Positions 9,106 to 17,808 of a stretch of 64,000 nt of DNA are shown here, piece after piece. Position numbers and translations under genes: made by a program. Source of the DNA: Draconibacterium sediminis (GTDB lineage: Bacteria; Bacteroidota; Bacteroidia; Bacteroidales; Prolixibacteraceae); NCBI RefSeq assembly GCF_000949475.1, contig NZ_JRHC01000004.1, positions 186,001 to 250,000 on the forward strand, in the 5' to 3' direction. The first letter of the stretch is position 1. Each line of letters starts with the position of its first letter. The notes beneath the pieces are model-generated. The model made no database searches. It was not told the origin of the DNA and saw nothing but the letters and a program-made list of their open reading frames with translations.

Positions 9106-9159
9106 GTTTCTCTTTCAATATTAAGAAGTTCTACAAAGTAAATGAAAATCAGAAAGTAA

Positions 9160-9192
9160 GTTTTAATTATTAAAGTTGAAGTTCTATATTTG
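9160..9192 (+). promoter_or_regulatory. Bacteroidota-type promoter for the 9252 gene
   Basis: TATATTTG at 9185-9192 matches the TAnnTTTG -7 consensus exactly. A T-rich TTTTA lies at the expected -33 distance, a weak match. The leader that follows carries a strong AAGGAGG just before the start codon. Confidence 0.5.
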
Positions 9193-9251
9193 GCTTGCTT
9201 TTAATACTTATTTGCATTTAAACCAATTTAAACCTGATAAGGAGGACTAAA

Positions 9252-10541
9252 ATGATTTTGCGCTTTCTCACCATTTTTACAGTTTTAATTTGTTTTGTAT
9301 TTGGTAGTGTTTCGGGAGCCGAACACCCCGAAAAAGATGTGCGTATAAAAAGCCGCGGATCGTTATCGTACAACAAGCGTGATGCAAAAATTAAGGTTTA
9401 TATTGAAGGCGCCCGGCTCGATATGGATTATATGCGGCGCAATATGCGTTTTGCCGATTTTGTAAACGATCCGGCCGTTGCCGATGTGCATATCATTATA
9501 AATAGCCGGGTGAGCGGTTCGGGCGGAATGGTTTATTCTTTGATGTACAACAACCTTACGTTCGAGAATTTCAGCGATTTTACCATTACCTGTACTACCC
9601 TTGCTGACGATACCAACGAAGAGGAACGCCGGAAAATTAAAGACGCACTTTCGCTGGGTTTGATGCCTTTTGTAAACCAGACAAAAGCTTCCGATCAGAT
9701 AAGTTTTCGCTACCGGGGCGAAGTAGAGCAGGCTCAGGTTGCTGAAGTTGACGACCCATGGAACAACTGGACTTTTAGAGGCGACATTAGTGGTAGTGTA
9801 AATCTGGAAGAAAGTAAAAAGAACTATAACTATGCGTTTTATGGGCGTGCCGATAAGGTTACCGACGAAATCAGGATACGAAACAATGCGCGTCGTTCAG
9901 TAAATACCAAGAAATACACCACCGACGGAGAAGAGTACCGTTCGGATAATACGTCAACATATGGCTCGTCGAGCGTGGTAAAAAGCTTGTCATCGCGTTG
10001 GTCAACAGGTTTGTTCGGAAGTTTCTATAACAGTAATTACCGCAACACGAAATACTCAATGTCGGTTAAACCTGCCGTGGAGTATAATATTTTCCCATGG
10101 GATGTGTCGGACCGAAAAGTGTTTACCATAGCCTATTATATTGGGCCCGAGTGGATGAAATATTACGAGGAATCGATATATGACAAACTGGAAGAAAGCC
10201 TTTGGGAGCAGTCGTTACGCCTTGATCTGCAGATTGTGCAAACCTGGGGCGAGGTAAAGGCCGGACTAAATGCAACGAACTATATGCACGACTGGACCAA
10301 AAACAGGATAACTTTTGATACCGATTTGTCGGTTCGTATTATTCGCGGGTTATCGGTTCGTATGGGTTTTACCGTAGAGAATGTTCACGACCAGATTTAC
10401 CTGCCTAAAGGAGACATTTCGTTGGAAGATGTATTGCTGAATAAGGTTCAGTTACCTTCGTCATTCGAAGTTGGAGCCAATGTTGGAATTCGCGTACAGT
10501 TTGGTTCAATTTATAATAATATTGTGAATAACAGGCTATAG
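9252..10541 (+). CDS. Exported outer-membrane beta-barrel protein of unknown function
   Basis: A 429-residue protein with a signal peptide (about residues 1-22, cleavage near VSGAEH). Residues 40-160 form a soluble domain that seems to resemble the GNA1162/CsgG-like alpha-beta folds (YIEGARLDMDYMRRNMRFADFV, VADVHIIINSR, IKDALSLGLMPFV), possibly nucleoside- or membrane-associated; this is a weak impression. From about residue 170 to the end the alternating strand pattern of an outer-membrane barrel is clear (FRGDISGSVNLEESKKNYNY, KYSMSVKPAVEYNIFPW, VKAGLNATNYM, LSVRMGFTVENV). The start is well supported by AAGGAGG and a promoter. The function is not recognised. Confidence 0.65.
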   Translation: MILRFLTIFTVLICFVFGSVSGAEHPEKDVRIKSRGSLSYNKRDAKIKVYIEGARLDMDYMRRNMRFADFVNDPAVADVHIIINSRVSGSGGMVYSLMYNNLTFENFSDFTITCTTLADDTNEEERRKIKDALSLGLMPFVNQTKASDQISFRYRGEVEQAQVAEVDDPWNNWTFRGDISGSVNLEESKKNYNYAFYGRADKVTDEIRIRNNARRSVNTKKYTTDGEEYRSDNTSTYGSSSVVKSLSSRWSTGLFGSFYNSNYRNTKYSMSVKPAVEYNIFPWDVSDRKVFTIAYYIGPEWMKYYEESIYDKLEESLWEQSLRLDLQIVQTWGEVKAGLNATNYMHDWTKNRITFDTDLSVRIIRGLSVRMGFTVENVHDQIYLPKGDISLEDVLLNKVQLPSSFEVGANVGIRVQFGSIYNNIVNNRL

Positions 10542-10614
10542 AATTAGTTACAAGTCTCGAGTTGCGAGTAGCAAGTTTTAAGGACAATCTACATCAATCT
10601 TTATTCAATCTGCA

Positions 10615-11322
10615 TCAATCCTTCTTAACTTTCGCAATAACAACCACCTGTGTGGCCATCTGAAATCCATGCTGTTGTAACGCCTTTTCTATTTCCGGGA
10701 TTTGCTTTTTCAACACGTGGTATTCCGGCCTGTCTTTAATCAGACTAAGCATTTCTGTTAGCTTGTCTTTACGCTCAGTAATTTCTTCAGGCGTTGGTTC
10801 TACACGCTCTTTTTCCTGGTTAAAGGCTATACAAATTTCCAGTCCTGCTTTTTCAACCTGCTCAAGAATTTCGACGCGCGTAAACGTTTCGTTGTGGCAA
10901 ACTCCATTCAGGCGATCAACCGTACTTCTGAAATGATGCATGCTTTTATGTACTTCCTGCGCAGGATTAAGGTTGTCGCTAAACAGTTCGTTCACAATAA
11001 TCCAACCGCCGGGTTTTACCACGCGTTTCATTTCAATGAGAGTTTGCTGAACATCAGGTAAATGGTGCATGGCCATTGAAATGCTTGCAGCATCGAAAGT
11101 GGAATCCGGGAAATCCAGTTGTTCGCCGCTCATAATACTGAACTGCACATCGGGATGGACTTTTGCAGCTTCTTCAAGCGATGCCTTATCCGGATCGATT
11201 CCGGTGAATTTGGTATTGTTTAAGGCTTCTTTTAAAACCGAAATAAAATTCCCGCTTCCGGTTCCAACATCCAAAAGGGTGCTTACTGTTTTGTCTTGAA
11301 AAAATTGTTGTAGTTGTTCCAT
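10615..11322 (-). CDS. SAM-dependent methyltransferase (class I, UbiE/type-11-like)
   Basis: A 235-residue Rossmann-fold methyltransferase. Motif I is LLDVGTGSGNFISVL at residues 17-31, followed by an acidic residue after beta-2 (TGIDPDKA) and the motif IV/post-motif pattern FDAASISMAMHHLPDVQQTLIEMKRVVKPGGWIIVNE typical of methyltransferase type 11. The acceptor substrate cannot be read from the sequence. The start overlaps the stop of the upstream TauE-type gene by one base (TGATG), so the pair is translationally coupled; whether the two share a pathway, for example sulfur chemistry, is open. Confidence 0.8.
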   Translation of the reverse strand: MEQLQQFFQDKTVSTLLDVGTGSGNFISVLKEALNNTKFTGIDPDKASLEEAAKVHPDVQFSIMSGEQLDFPDSTFDAASISMAMHHLPDVQQTLIEMKRVVKPGGWIIVNELFSDNLNPAQEVHKSMHHFRSTVDRLNGVCHNETFTRVEILEQVEKAGLEICIAFNQEKERVEPTPEEITERKDKLTEMLSLIKDRPEYHVLKKQIPEIEKALQQHGFQMATQVVVIAKVKKD

Positions 11323-12068
11323 CAGATCAAGAGTAAAAATGCCGACAGGGCAGTTACAATTATTACAGCGGTTCGGTACAGTTTATCCGATATTTTCTGT
11401 ACCAGTTTTATTCCGGCAAAAGCACCAAAAGCGATGGCCGGTAAAAGCATCAGGTCGAGTGTGAGCGTATCCAAGTTAATGGTTTTCCAAACGAAAATAT
11501 GCAAAGGGAATTTCGAGAAGTTTACGATCAGAAAAAACCAGGCTCCGGTGCCGATAAAGCTGTTTTTTGGCAAATGCATGGCCAGCAGGTAAATGGCAAA
11601 GATGGGGCCGGCTACGTTGCCAATCATCGTAGCGAAACCTCCTAAAACACCCATAGTTGCTGAGAACCACCAGGTGTCGGGGAAAAGATTTTGTCCTTTT
11701 TTGCGGTCGCGCCAAAGCATGAGGCCAATACACAGAAACACCAAAATGGCGATTATATTTTTAAACCAGGTATCGTTTACCACTTCGCCAACCCAAAGCG
11801 CAATACCAATTCCTACAAAAGCCCAGGGCAGCAGTTTCCACAGGTATTTCCACTCGGCATGACGGTGGTAGTACCCAACTCCAAATAAATCGGCCATCAT
11901 TAACATCGGGAGTAAAATTCCGGTGGAGGCTTTGCCACCAAAAATTAGCGCCAGTGTGGGAACCACCAACATTGAAACACCGGGAACACCTACTTTCGAC
12001 ATGCCAACCAGCATGCCACATACTGCTAATAAAATCCATTGAAGTGTGGAGAAGTCAAGTTCGAGCAT
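11322..12068 (-). CDS. TauE/SafE-family anion (sulfite-type) exporter
   Basis: A 248-residue membrane protein with about seven to eight hydrophobic helices and the internal duplication of the TauE/SafE family. The first half starts LLAVCGMLVGMSKVGVPGVSMLVVPTLALIFGGKASTGILLP, which carries the G-x-x-K-x-G-x-G/P motif of the family. The second half repeats it as GVLGGFATMIGNVAGPIFAIYLLAMHLPKNSFIGT. Family members export sulfite or organosulfonates, but many are of unknown substrate. It is the first gene of a two-gene unit with the methyltransferase. Confidence 0.85.
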   Translation of the reverse strand: MLELDFSTLQWILLAVCGMLVGMSKVGVPGVSMLVVPTLALIFGGKASTGILLPMLMMADLFGVGYYHRHAEWKYLWKLLPWAFVGIGIALWVGEVVNDTWFKNIIAILVFLCIGLMLWRDRKKGQNLFPDTWWFSATMGVLGGFATMIGNVAGPIFAIYLLAMHLPKNSFIGTGAWFFLIVNFSKFPLHIFVWKTINLDTLTLDLMLLPAIAFGAFAGIKLVQKISDKLYRTAVIIVTALSAFLLLI

Positions 12069-12119
12069 AGCAAAAATGTTATGTCGCTAATGTAGTAATA
12101 AATATGGAACAGGGTAGAA

Positions 12120-12262
12120 AAGAAAAGGTCCCGCAGAAGCGGGACCAGTCTAGCTAACAATTCGAAGGTAGATCTTACCTCCTCAAAAAACAAAAAACAA
12201 AAACCATGTTCAAGGCCTCAGCCTTACTTTCAATCACTCAACTTAAAAACATGTTAGTTACG
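12120..12262 (-). ncRNA. Candidate small RNA or leader transcript ending in a strong terminator
   Basis: On the minus strand a TTTG, 20 bases and TATATCGT resemble a Bacteroidota -33/-7 pair at about 12290-12258. They are followed by about 110 nt without a convincing ORF and then by the perfect hairpin GGTCCCGC-TTCT-GCGGGACC with a T-rich tail (12129-12148 and beyond). The stretch also holds a GAGGAGG near 12180 with no start codon in the right place. The terminator ends before the tauE-type start, so either an independent small RNA or an attenuated leader of the tauE gene would fit. No known RNA family was recognised. Confidence 0.35.
12121..12148 (-). terminator. Hairpin terminator of the candidate small RNA
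   Basis: The eight-base arms GGTCCCGC and GCGGGACC pair perfectly around a four-base loop. On the minus strand the stem is followed by TTTTCTTTTC. No coding gene ends just before it on that strand; the nearest one stops 200 bp upstream. Confidence 0.6.
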
Positions 12263-12355
12263 ATATATCTAACTAAATAGATGTATGCAAAGCTCATGCC
12301 ATAACTTTCATAAAAGCAATAGTTTAACCTCTGTTAACGTGCTTGTAAAAAAGTC

Positions 12356-12736
12356 TTAAAAAGTTTTTTTGTCAATATCCTGAAGTTCTTTAGGGTCGAT
12401 TTTGCCAAACCACTCATTAAGTTTTTCGCGTGCTTTGGCCTTAATTTCGGGGGTAATGCTGCCCGCCACTGCCGACAGGGTGAAAAGCAGTACGCCAAGG
12501 TCGTCGCTGAACCCAATTATGGGTGTCAGGTCAACAATGGCATCGGTGGGTAGGATAAAATAACCCAGTGCGGCGGCAATGCTGAGTTTGGTTTTTAATC
12601 CAACGCCTTTGTCTTCGAAAGTGTAGTACAACAACAAAACAGCATAAACAACTTTTGCTCCGGCCGCTTTGCCAAATTTCTTAAGCTTGTCCCACAACGA
12701 TTGTTCAGAAAAATATTTCGAATACTTGTCGTACAT
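12356..12736 (-). CDS. YkvA-family protein (DUF1232)
   Basis: A 126-residue small protein of the YkvA/DUF1232 type. The diagnostic core at about residues 50-80 reads KLSIAAALGYFILPTDAIVDLTPIIGFSDDLGVL, with the conserved Y-x-x-x-P-x-D-x-I-x-D/P-x-G-x-x-DD pattern and a hydrophobic hairpin, so it is probably membrane-associated. The biochemical role of the family is unknown. It follows dusB after 7 bp and is the last gene of the minus-strand run from rfaE2. Confidence 0.85.
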   Translation of the reverse strand: MYDKYSKYFSEQSLWDKLKKFGKAAGAKVVYAVLLLYYTFEDKGVGLKTKLSIAAALGYFILPTDAIVDLTPIIGFSDDLGVLLFTLSAVAGSITPEIKAKAREKLNEWFGKIDPKELQDIDKKTF

Positions 12737-12743
12737 AGTTGTT

Positions 12744-13760
12744 CTATTTTAAGCTGGCCGTTGAAAAATCGAGCTGAAATGCACCGTATTGTTCGGTAAT
12801 TTGTTCAAGAATGGCGTGTACCTCGTCGTTCGTTTCGGCGCGCAGCAGTTGAATTTTTAGGTCTCTGAAATTTGGCAACCCCGGGAAATACTTGGCGAAA
12901 TGACGGCGCATCATTAAAATCCCCGATCGTTCATTGTCGCGCCACTCCAGATTTAGCCGCATCTGTTCTTTTAATACTTCCACCACTTCGTTAACCGTTG
13001 GCTGTGCTAATTCTTCTCCGGTTTGAAGGTAATGTTTTACCTCGCGAAATAACCAGGGGCGGCCAATTGCTCCGCGCCCGATCATCAAAGCATCTACACC
13101 CGTTGCATCAAGCAATTGTTTGGCTTTTTTTCCACTGTTGATGTCGCCGTTACCGATAATGGGAATTTGAATTTTCGGATTGTTTTTTACTTCTCCGATC
13201 AATGTCCAGTCGGCTTCACCGGTGTACAACTGTTCGCGCGTACGACCGTGAATGGCCAGCGCCTGAATTCCGGCATCCTGCAATCGTTCGGCCACTTTAA
13301 CAATAGGTTGATTGCCTGCCGACCAGCCCAGTCGTGTTTTTGCGGTAACCGGAATTTTAACGGCTTTCACAATTTCTGCAGTCATTTTCTGCATTTTGTC
13401 CACGTCTTTTAACATGGCCGATCCGGCGCCGTGGCGCACGATCTTTTTCATGGGGCAACCGTAATTGATATCGATAAAATCGGGTTCAAATTCTTCGGCT
13501 ACCTGCGCCGCACGCACCATCGAGTCGATGTTGTGTCCATAGATCTGAATGGCTACCGGGCGGTCGAACTCAAACAAATGCATTTTTTGTTTTGTTTTTT
13601 CCACATCGCGCACCAATGCCTCCGACGATACAAACTCGGTGTACATTACATCGGCGCCAAATTTTTTGCACATCATCCTAAACGACTTGTAGGTGACATC
13701 TTCCATCGGTGCCAGAAAAAGGGGAGTGCCCTCCAGTTCTATGTTGCCAATCTTAATCAT
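12744..13760 (-). CDS. dusB: tRNA-dihydrouridine synthase (DusB type)
   Basis: A 338-residue flavoenzyme that reduces uridine to dihydrouridine in tRNA D-loops using NADPH and FMN. The TIM-barrel start PLFLAPMEDVTYKSFR, the catalytic-cysteine segment DINYGCPMKKIVRHGAGSAML, the AKTRLGW strand, the AIHGRTREQLYTGEADW segment and the phosphate-binding VDALMIGRGAIGRPWLF motif are all present and in order. The length is normal for the NifR3/DusB subfamily. It lies between the amidohydrolase (52 bp upstream) and ykvA (7 bp downstream). Confidence 0.92.
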   Translation of the reverse strand: MIKIGNIELEGTPLFLAPMEDVTYKSFRMMCKKFGADVMYTEFVSSEALVRDVEKTKQKMHLFEFDRPVAIQIYGHNIDSMVRAAQVAEEFEPDFIDINYGCPMKKIVRHGAGSAMLKDVDKMQKMTAEIVKAVKIPVTAKTRLGWSAGNQPIVKVAERLQDAGIQALAIHGRTREQLYTGEADWTLIGEVKNNPKIQIPIIGNGDINSGKKAKQLLDATGVDALMIGRGAIGRPWLFREVKHYLQTGEELAQPTVNEVVEVLKEQMRLNLEWRDNERSGILMMRRHFAKYFPGLPNFRDLKIQLLRAETNDEVHAILEQITEQYGAFQLDFSTASLK

Positions 13761-13812
13761 TCATTAGAAATTGCTGCAAAAATAGCTAAAAATATTTGGG
13801 TGGGAATTTGGA

Positions 13813-15003
13813 CTAAATCAATCGTTTAACTTTTGCTTTTGGAGTGAGTTTCATCGTTTTGAAATCGATGCCGGTAATCAGGTTTACACCGGGCTTTTTG
13901 CCTTTTTCAAACGATCCAAAAGCAGTTGAAATGTTTAAGGCTTTTGCCCCGTTTATGCAGGCCCACGACAACAACTCTTCCAGCGAAATAGTTGGAAAGT
14001 TTTCCTGAATGGTGAGCATCTCCTGAAGTATCGAAAGTTCGGTATTCGATGCTAAACTATCAGTTCCCAAACAAATCTGCAGCTTTTCTTCAAGGAAAAG
14101 ATTAAATGGCGGCAGCTCATTTTCGATATAAAGATTGGAGTTGGGACACAAAACAAAATAGGTATTAGCGAGGCTGCGGTACCGTTTTAATGCTTCAATA
14201 TCGTCTCTCCGGGTTTGGGTGTTGTGTACCAAAAGCAATTGATTTTCTTTTGGCAGATAGTTGAGAATAGATTGTAACGACGATTTTCCGCTAGGTATAA
14301 AATGTTGGGTTTCCAGCTTTAAATTATCGCTGAAATGTTTGGAAATCGCACCTTTTCCCGACAAAAAGAATTCCGTTTCCGCTTTACTTTCCTGGTTGTG
14401 AATGGAGAACAGCCCCCCGTTTTTCAGTGCATGACTCTGCACTTTCTCGAACAAGTCTGGCGAAACGGAATACGGTGAGTGCGGAACGATGGAGGTAGAA
14501 AGATTAGCTTTTTCAAACGATTCAAACACTTCAACCGCTTTGTTAAAAGCCCGCTCAGCCCGCGACGGATGAAAGCCAAAAACTTCAACAAAAGTGTGGT
14601 AGGCGATTTTGCTTTTTTGTTTTACCGAAAGCGAAAAATCGGAGTTGGAAACATCGCCAACAGCTGCAATTCCAGCTGCCCACATTTTTCGGTCGGCAAT
14701 CTGCATGGCCTTTTCTTTGTCGGCCGGTTCGTCTCTTAACTGGTTTATCTTTTTGAGAAAACCACTAAAGCCGATGTGCTTTTCAATTTTGTTGTGGAGG
14801 TGCGAAAATTCTAAATGGCAATGGGCGTTTACAAATCCGGGAGTTAAAATGCCGCTGTAAAACTCCACACCGGCTTCTTCGCGGAATGAATCGCCCCGTT
14901 CCAGGATTTCGATTATTGTTCCATCATCGTCGCAAACCAAAATTCCGTTTTTTATTGGCGAAGTTGTTCCGGGGAAGACGTATGTGGCGGCGATTTTTCT
15001 CAC
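13813..15003 (-). CDS. Amidohydrolase-family deaminase, possibly aminodeoxyfutalosine deaminase
   Basis: A 396-residue metal-dependent hydrolase of the ATZ/TRZ/cytosine-deaminase group. Metal and catalytic residues are visible: His61-Cys-His63 in NAHCHLEFSH, His202 and Glu205 in IHNQES, His260 in LLLVHNTQT, and Asp315 in CLGTDSLASN. This HxxE variant belongs to deaminases acting on adenine-type nucleosides. In Bacteroidota, proteins of this shape are often the aminofutalosine deaminase of the futalosine route to menaquinone; SAH/MTA deaminase is the main alternative. No other menaquinone gene is in the window to decide. It starts 11 bp after the DUF4296 gene. Confidence 0.7.
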   Translation of the reverse strand: MRKIAATYVFPGTTSPIKNGILVCDDDGTIIEILERGDSFREEAGVEFYSGILTPGFVNAHCHLEFSHLHNKIEKHIGFSGFLKKINQLRDEPADKEKAMQIADRKMWAAGIAAVGDVSNSDFSLSVKQKSKIAYHTFVEVFGFHPSRAERAFNKAVEVFESFEKANLSTSIVPHSPYSVSPDLFEKVQSHALKNGGLFSIHNQESKAETEFFLSGKGAISKHFSDNLKLETQHFIPSGKSSLQSILNYLPKENQLLLVHNTQTRRDDIEALKRYRSLANTYFVLCPNSNLYIENELPPFNLFLEEKLQICLGTDSLASNTELSILQEMLTIQENFPTISLEELLSWACINGAKALNISTAFGSFEKGKKPGVNLITGIDFKTMKLTPKAKVKRLI

Positions 15004-15014
15004 CTTACATTTAA

Positions 15015-15395
15015 TTATTCTTCTTCAAATGGCTCCAATTCCTCTTTTCGCCCTGAACGTTCCTGCTCCATTTCACTCAGTCGGCTCATTACTTTGCGGT
15101 ACATTTTCTCAAAGTTTTTAGGGTGACTTTCGTAGAAAACCAGTGATTGCTCAAATAACGAATCGGTAACTTCATATTTCTCCAAAACCGAATAGTAAAA
15201 ATCTTCTGTCTGGCTGTTTAACATGGCCGAGTCGTATCGAAAATGGTTATAAGCCGCTTCGGCCAGGTGCACGTCAACCAGCATATTGATCATTTTCTTT
15301 TCCTTAATCAAATGCTCGGGTTTGGGCATAATCTCGTTTTCGCACGCAGTGAATGCGAATACAGCAATAATTAGTATAAGAAAGGCATTTTTCAT
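15015..15395 (-). CDS. DUF4296 lipoprotein
   Basis: A 126-residue predicted lipoprotein with signal peptide and lipobox FTAC (Cys18). The conserved region IPM-type PKPEHLIKEKKMINMLVD followed by VHLAEAAYNHF and the FEQSLVFYESHPKNFEKMYRKVMSRL helix matches DUF4296, a family essentially restricted to Bacteroidota and usually located beside dus and amidohydrolase genes, as here. Its molecular role is unknown. The C-terminus is very acidic (EELEPFEEE). Confidence 0.82.
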   Translation of the reverse strand: MKNAFLILIIAVFAFTACENEIMPKPEHLIKEKKMINMLVDVHLAEAAYNHFRYDSAMLNSQTEDFYYSVLEKYEVTDSLFEQSLVFYESHPKNFEKMYRKVMSRLSEMEQERSGRKEELEPFEEE

Positions 15396-15566
15396 TTGGC
15401 TGCCAAATTATAAATAGTTCATTCGTTTTTCAAAAAAAGGTCGTTAAAAAAGCTTATTTGTGCTGTTTTATAAAATGTTTCTCGCAGATTTCGCAAATAC
15501 CGCTGATTTTATAGCGAGCTGAAATATTTTTCTGCGTAATTCTGCGCCATCTGAGAGAAATTATTT

Positions 15567-16925
15567 TTATGCGAAAATGGTTTTAAATACTTCTTCTACC
15601 CGGCTTACTTTTACAATATCGATTTTAAATTTCGATGCATCAAAACCTTTGTTAAGCGTTGGTACATAAATGCGCGAAAATCCCAGTTTGGCAGCTTCGG
15701 CAATACGTTGCTCGATGCGGCTTACGGCGCGTATTTCTCCTGTTAATCCAACCTCGCCGGCAAAACATATTTTGTGGTTTATGGCAATGTCGATATTCGA
15801 CGAAAGAATAGAGCAAATAACCGCCAAATCGGTTGCCGGATCATTGATTTTTAGTCCGCCGGCAATATTCAGGAAAACATCTTTTGCAATGAGTTTAAAA
15901 CCGGCGCGTTTTTCCAAAACGGCCAAAAGCATGTTCAGCCGGCGCAAATCAAAACCTGTGGATGAGCGCTGAGGTGTTCCGTAAGCTGCTGAACTTACCA
16001 ATGCCTGAATTTCGATCAGGAATGGCCGTACACCTTCCACGGTTGCTGCAATGGCGGTGCCACTTACATCGACATTTACTTTTGATATCAACTGCTCCGA
16101 TGGATTAGTGATTTCACGTAAGCCATCGCTGCGCATTTCAAAAATGCCAAGCTCGTTAGTGGAGCCAAAGCGGTTTTTGTTCGAGCGTAGAATGCGGTAC
16201 ATGTAATTGGTATCGCCTTCAAACTGCAAAACAGTGTCGACCATGTGCTCCAGTACTTTTGGCCCGGCAAGGCTGCCTTCTTTGGTAATGTGACCGATTA
16301 ACACAACCGCAACATGATTCTTTTTGGCGAATTTTAAAATAGCCGAAGTACACTCGCGAACCTGCCCAACCGAACCCGGCGATGACTCGATCAATTCTGT
16401 TGAAATGGTTTGTATTGAATCGATGATCAGCAGCTCCGGTTTTGCCTGTTCACTTTGTGCGATAATATGTTCCAGCGATGTTTCGCTTAAAAACAGGCAG
16501 TTACTTTTTGCATTGCTCAAACGTTCGGCACGTAGTTTTATCTGTTGCAGGCTTTCTTCGCCCGAAATGTAAAGTATTTTTTTCCCGTTTAATCCCAACG
16601 CCAGCTGAAGTGCCAGTGTTGATTTCCCAATTCCTGGATCACCACCCAAAAGTATCAGTGAGCCGGGAACGATTCCGCCACCCAAAACACGGTTAAATTC
16701 TTCAATCCCCACCGAAATACGCTGTGTTCTGGCCATCTCGATATTTTCGAGTGTAATGGGTTGGTTGCCCGAAATCTGTACCGAAAGTTTTCCGGTAGAT
16801 TGTTTTTTCTCTACAATCTCTTCCACGTAGGTGTTCCACTCGTTGCAGGCGGAGCATTTCCCGAGCCATTTGGGCGATTGGGCGCCGCAGCTCTGGCAGG
16901 TGTATATGGTTTTTGTTTGTGCCAT
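15567..16925 (-). CDS. radA: DNA repair protein RadA
   Basis: A 452-residue RadA/Sms, a RecA-like helicase that promotes branch migration in recombinational repair. Domains in order: a four-cysteine zinc finger (Cys10, Cys13, Cys24, Cys27), a RecA-type ATPase with Walker A GGDPGIGKST at 94-103 and Walker B LLIIDSIQT near 166, the RadA signature KNRFGST at 250-256, and a Lon-protease-like C-terminal domain (about 285-452). The length is typical and all key residues are intact. It lies 87 bp downstream of rfaE2. Confidence 0.95.
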   Translation of the reverse strand: MAQTKTIYTCQSCGAQSPKWLGKCSACNEWNTYVEEIVEKKQSTGKLSVQISGNQPITLENIEMARTQRISVGIEEFNRVLGGGIVPGSLILLGGDPGIGKSTLALQLALGLNGKKILYISGEESLQQIKLRAERLSNAKSNCLFLSETSLEHIIAQSEQAKPELLIIDSIQTISTELIESSPGSVGQVRECTSAILKFAKKNHVAVVLIGHITKEGSLAGPKVLEHMVDTVLQFEGDTNYMYRILRSNKNRFGSTNELGIFEMRSDGLREITNPSEQLISKVNVDVSGTAIAATVEGVRPFLIEIQALVSSAAYGTPQRSSTGFDLRRLNMLLAVLEKRAGFKLIAKDVFLNIAGGLKINDPATDLAVICSILSSNIDIAINHKICFAGEVGLTGEIRAVSRIEQRIAEAAKLGFSRIYVPTLNKGFDASKFKIDIVKVSRVEEVFKTIFA

Positions 16926-17012
16926 TCTTTTCTGTGTTACTCTGTGCGGTTCTCTGTTATCTCAATGGTAAAAAATGGTTCCAAAGAGAACGCTGAGGTT
17001 TACACGGAGTTG

Positions 17013-17501
17013 TTAAAGGTTTTTTATTCGTTCAATAATTTCGCTGGTTGAAATTCCATCAATCAATTCCAGCGTTTCCACTTTTCCGCCGTTATTTAAT
17101 ACGGTATCGTGACCGGCAATTTCATGAATTTCGTATTGGGCACCTTTTATCAAAACGTCGGGGATGATCTTAGCAATTATGTCGGCCGGTGTTTCTTCAT
17201 TGAAAAGAATTACCGCATCAACACATCCAAAGGCCGCCAGCACTTCTGCACGCGCCTGCTCATTTATAATAGGGCGCTTATCGCCTTTTAATAATTTTAC
17301 CGAAATATCGGAGTTAAGCCCAACAATCAATTTGGTGCCATATGCTGCCGATTTGTGCAGTGAATCAACGTGTCCGTTATGAATAAGGTCGAAACAACCG
17401 TTGGTAAAAACGATGGTGTTGTTACTTCCTTTCCATATTTCAAGCAGGGGACGTAGCGATTCAAAATCCTTAAAAATCTTTGATTTAAACATGAGATTCA
17501 T
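17013..17501 (-). CDS. rfaE2: D-glycero-beta-D-manno-heptose 1-phosphate adenylyltransferase (RfaE2)
   Basis: A stand-alone nucleotidyltransferase that makes ADP-heptose precursors for lipopolysaccharide. In enterobacteria this is the C-terminal half of HldE; here the kinase half is separate and not in the window. The HxGH nucleotide-binding motif is in VFTNGCFDLIHNGH and the closing ISTSEIIERI segment of the family is present. The open frame begins at a TTG (17510), but an exact -7 promoter match overlaps that codon, so I start at the ATG at 17501; a second ATG at 17492 is also possible. Confidence 0.88.
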   Translation of the reverse strand: MNLMFKSKIFKDFESLRPLLEIWKGSNNTIVFTNGCFDLIHNGHVDSLHKSAAYGTKLIVGLNSDISVKLLKGDKRPIINEQARAEVLAAFGCVDAVILFNEETPADIIAKIIPDVLIKGAQYEIHEIAGHDTVLNNGGKVETLELIDGISTSEIIERIKNL

Positions 17502-17507
17502 AATTGT

Positions 17508-17515
17508 CAAAAATA
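17508..17515 (-). promoter_or_regulatory. Bacteroidota -7 element for rfaE2
   Basis: TATTTTTG on the minus strand matches TAnnTTTG exactly. It overlaps the first possible (TTG) start codon of rfaE2 and predicts a very short or absent leader. No clear -33 TTG is seen. Confidence 0.35.
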
Positions 17516-17808
17516 ACTATTAAATTGAAGTATCACTATTGCATTTTAAAGGATGTGTGAATTATTTTTATTCATTCTAAATCCCTCCCAAACCAATTTT
17601 TAACATATTATATTTTGAAAAAGAGAATTTGTTGAATTAAATTTAAGCCGTCGTTAAAGGAACCCCTGTTCTTCGACACAAATTTTCAGTAAAAGGATAG
17701 TATAAAGTGAGGTTGGAAATAAAACACAGTGGTGTTTTAGGGTGAAGGAAATAAAAGTTGTAAAAAAGAACTTAGGTATAACTTCAGAAAACAATTAAAC
17801 ATATTCAA

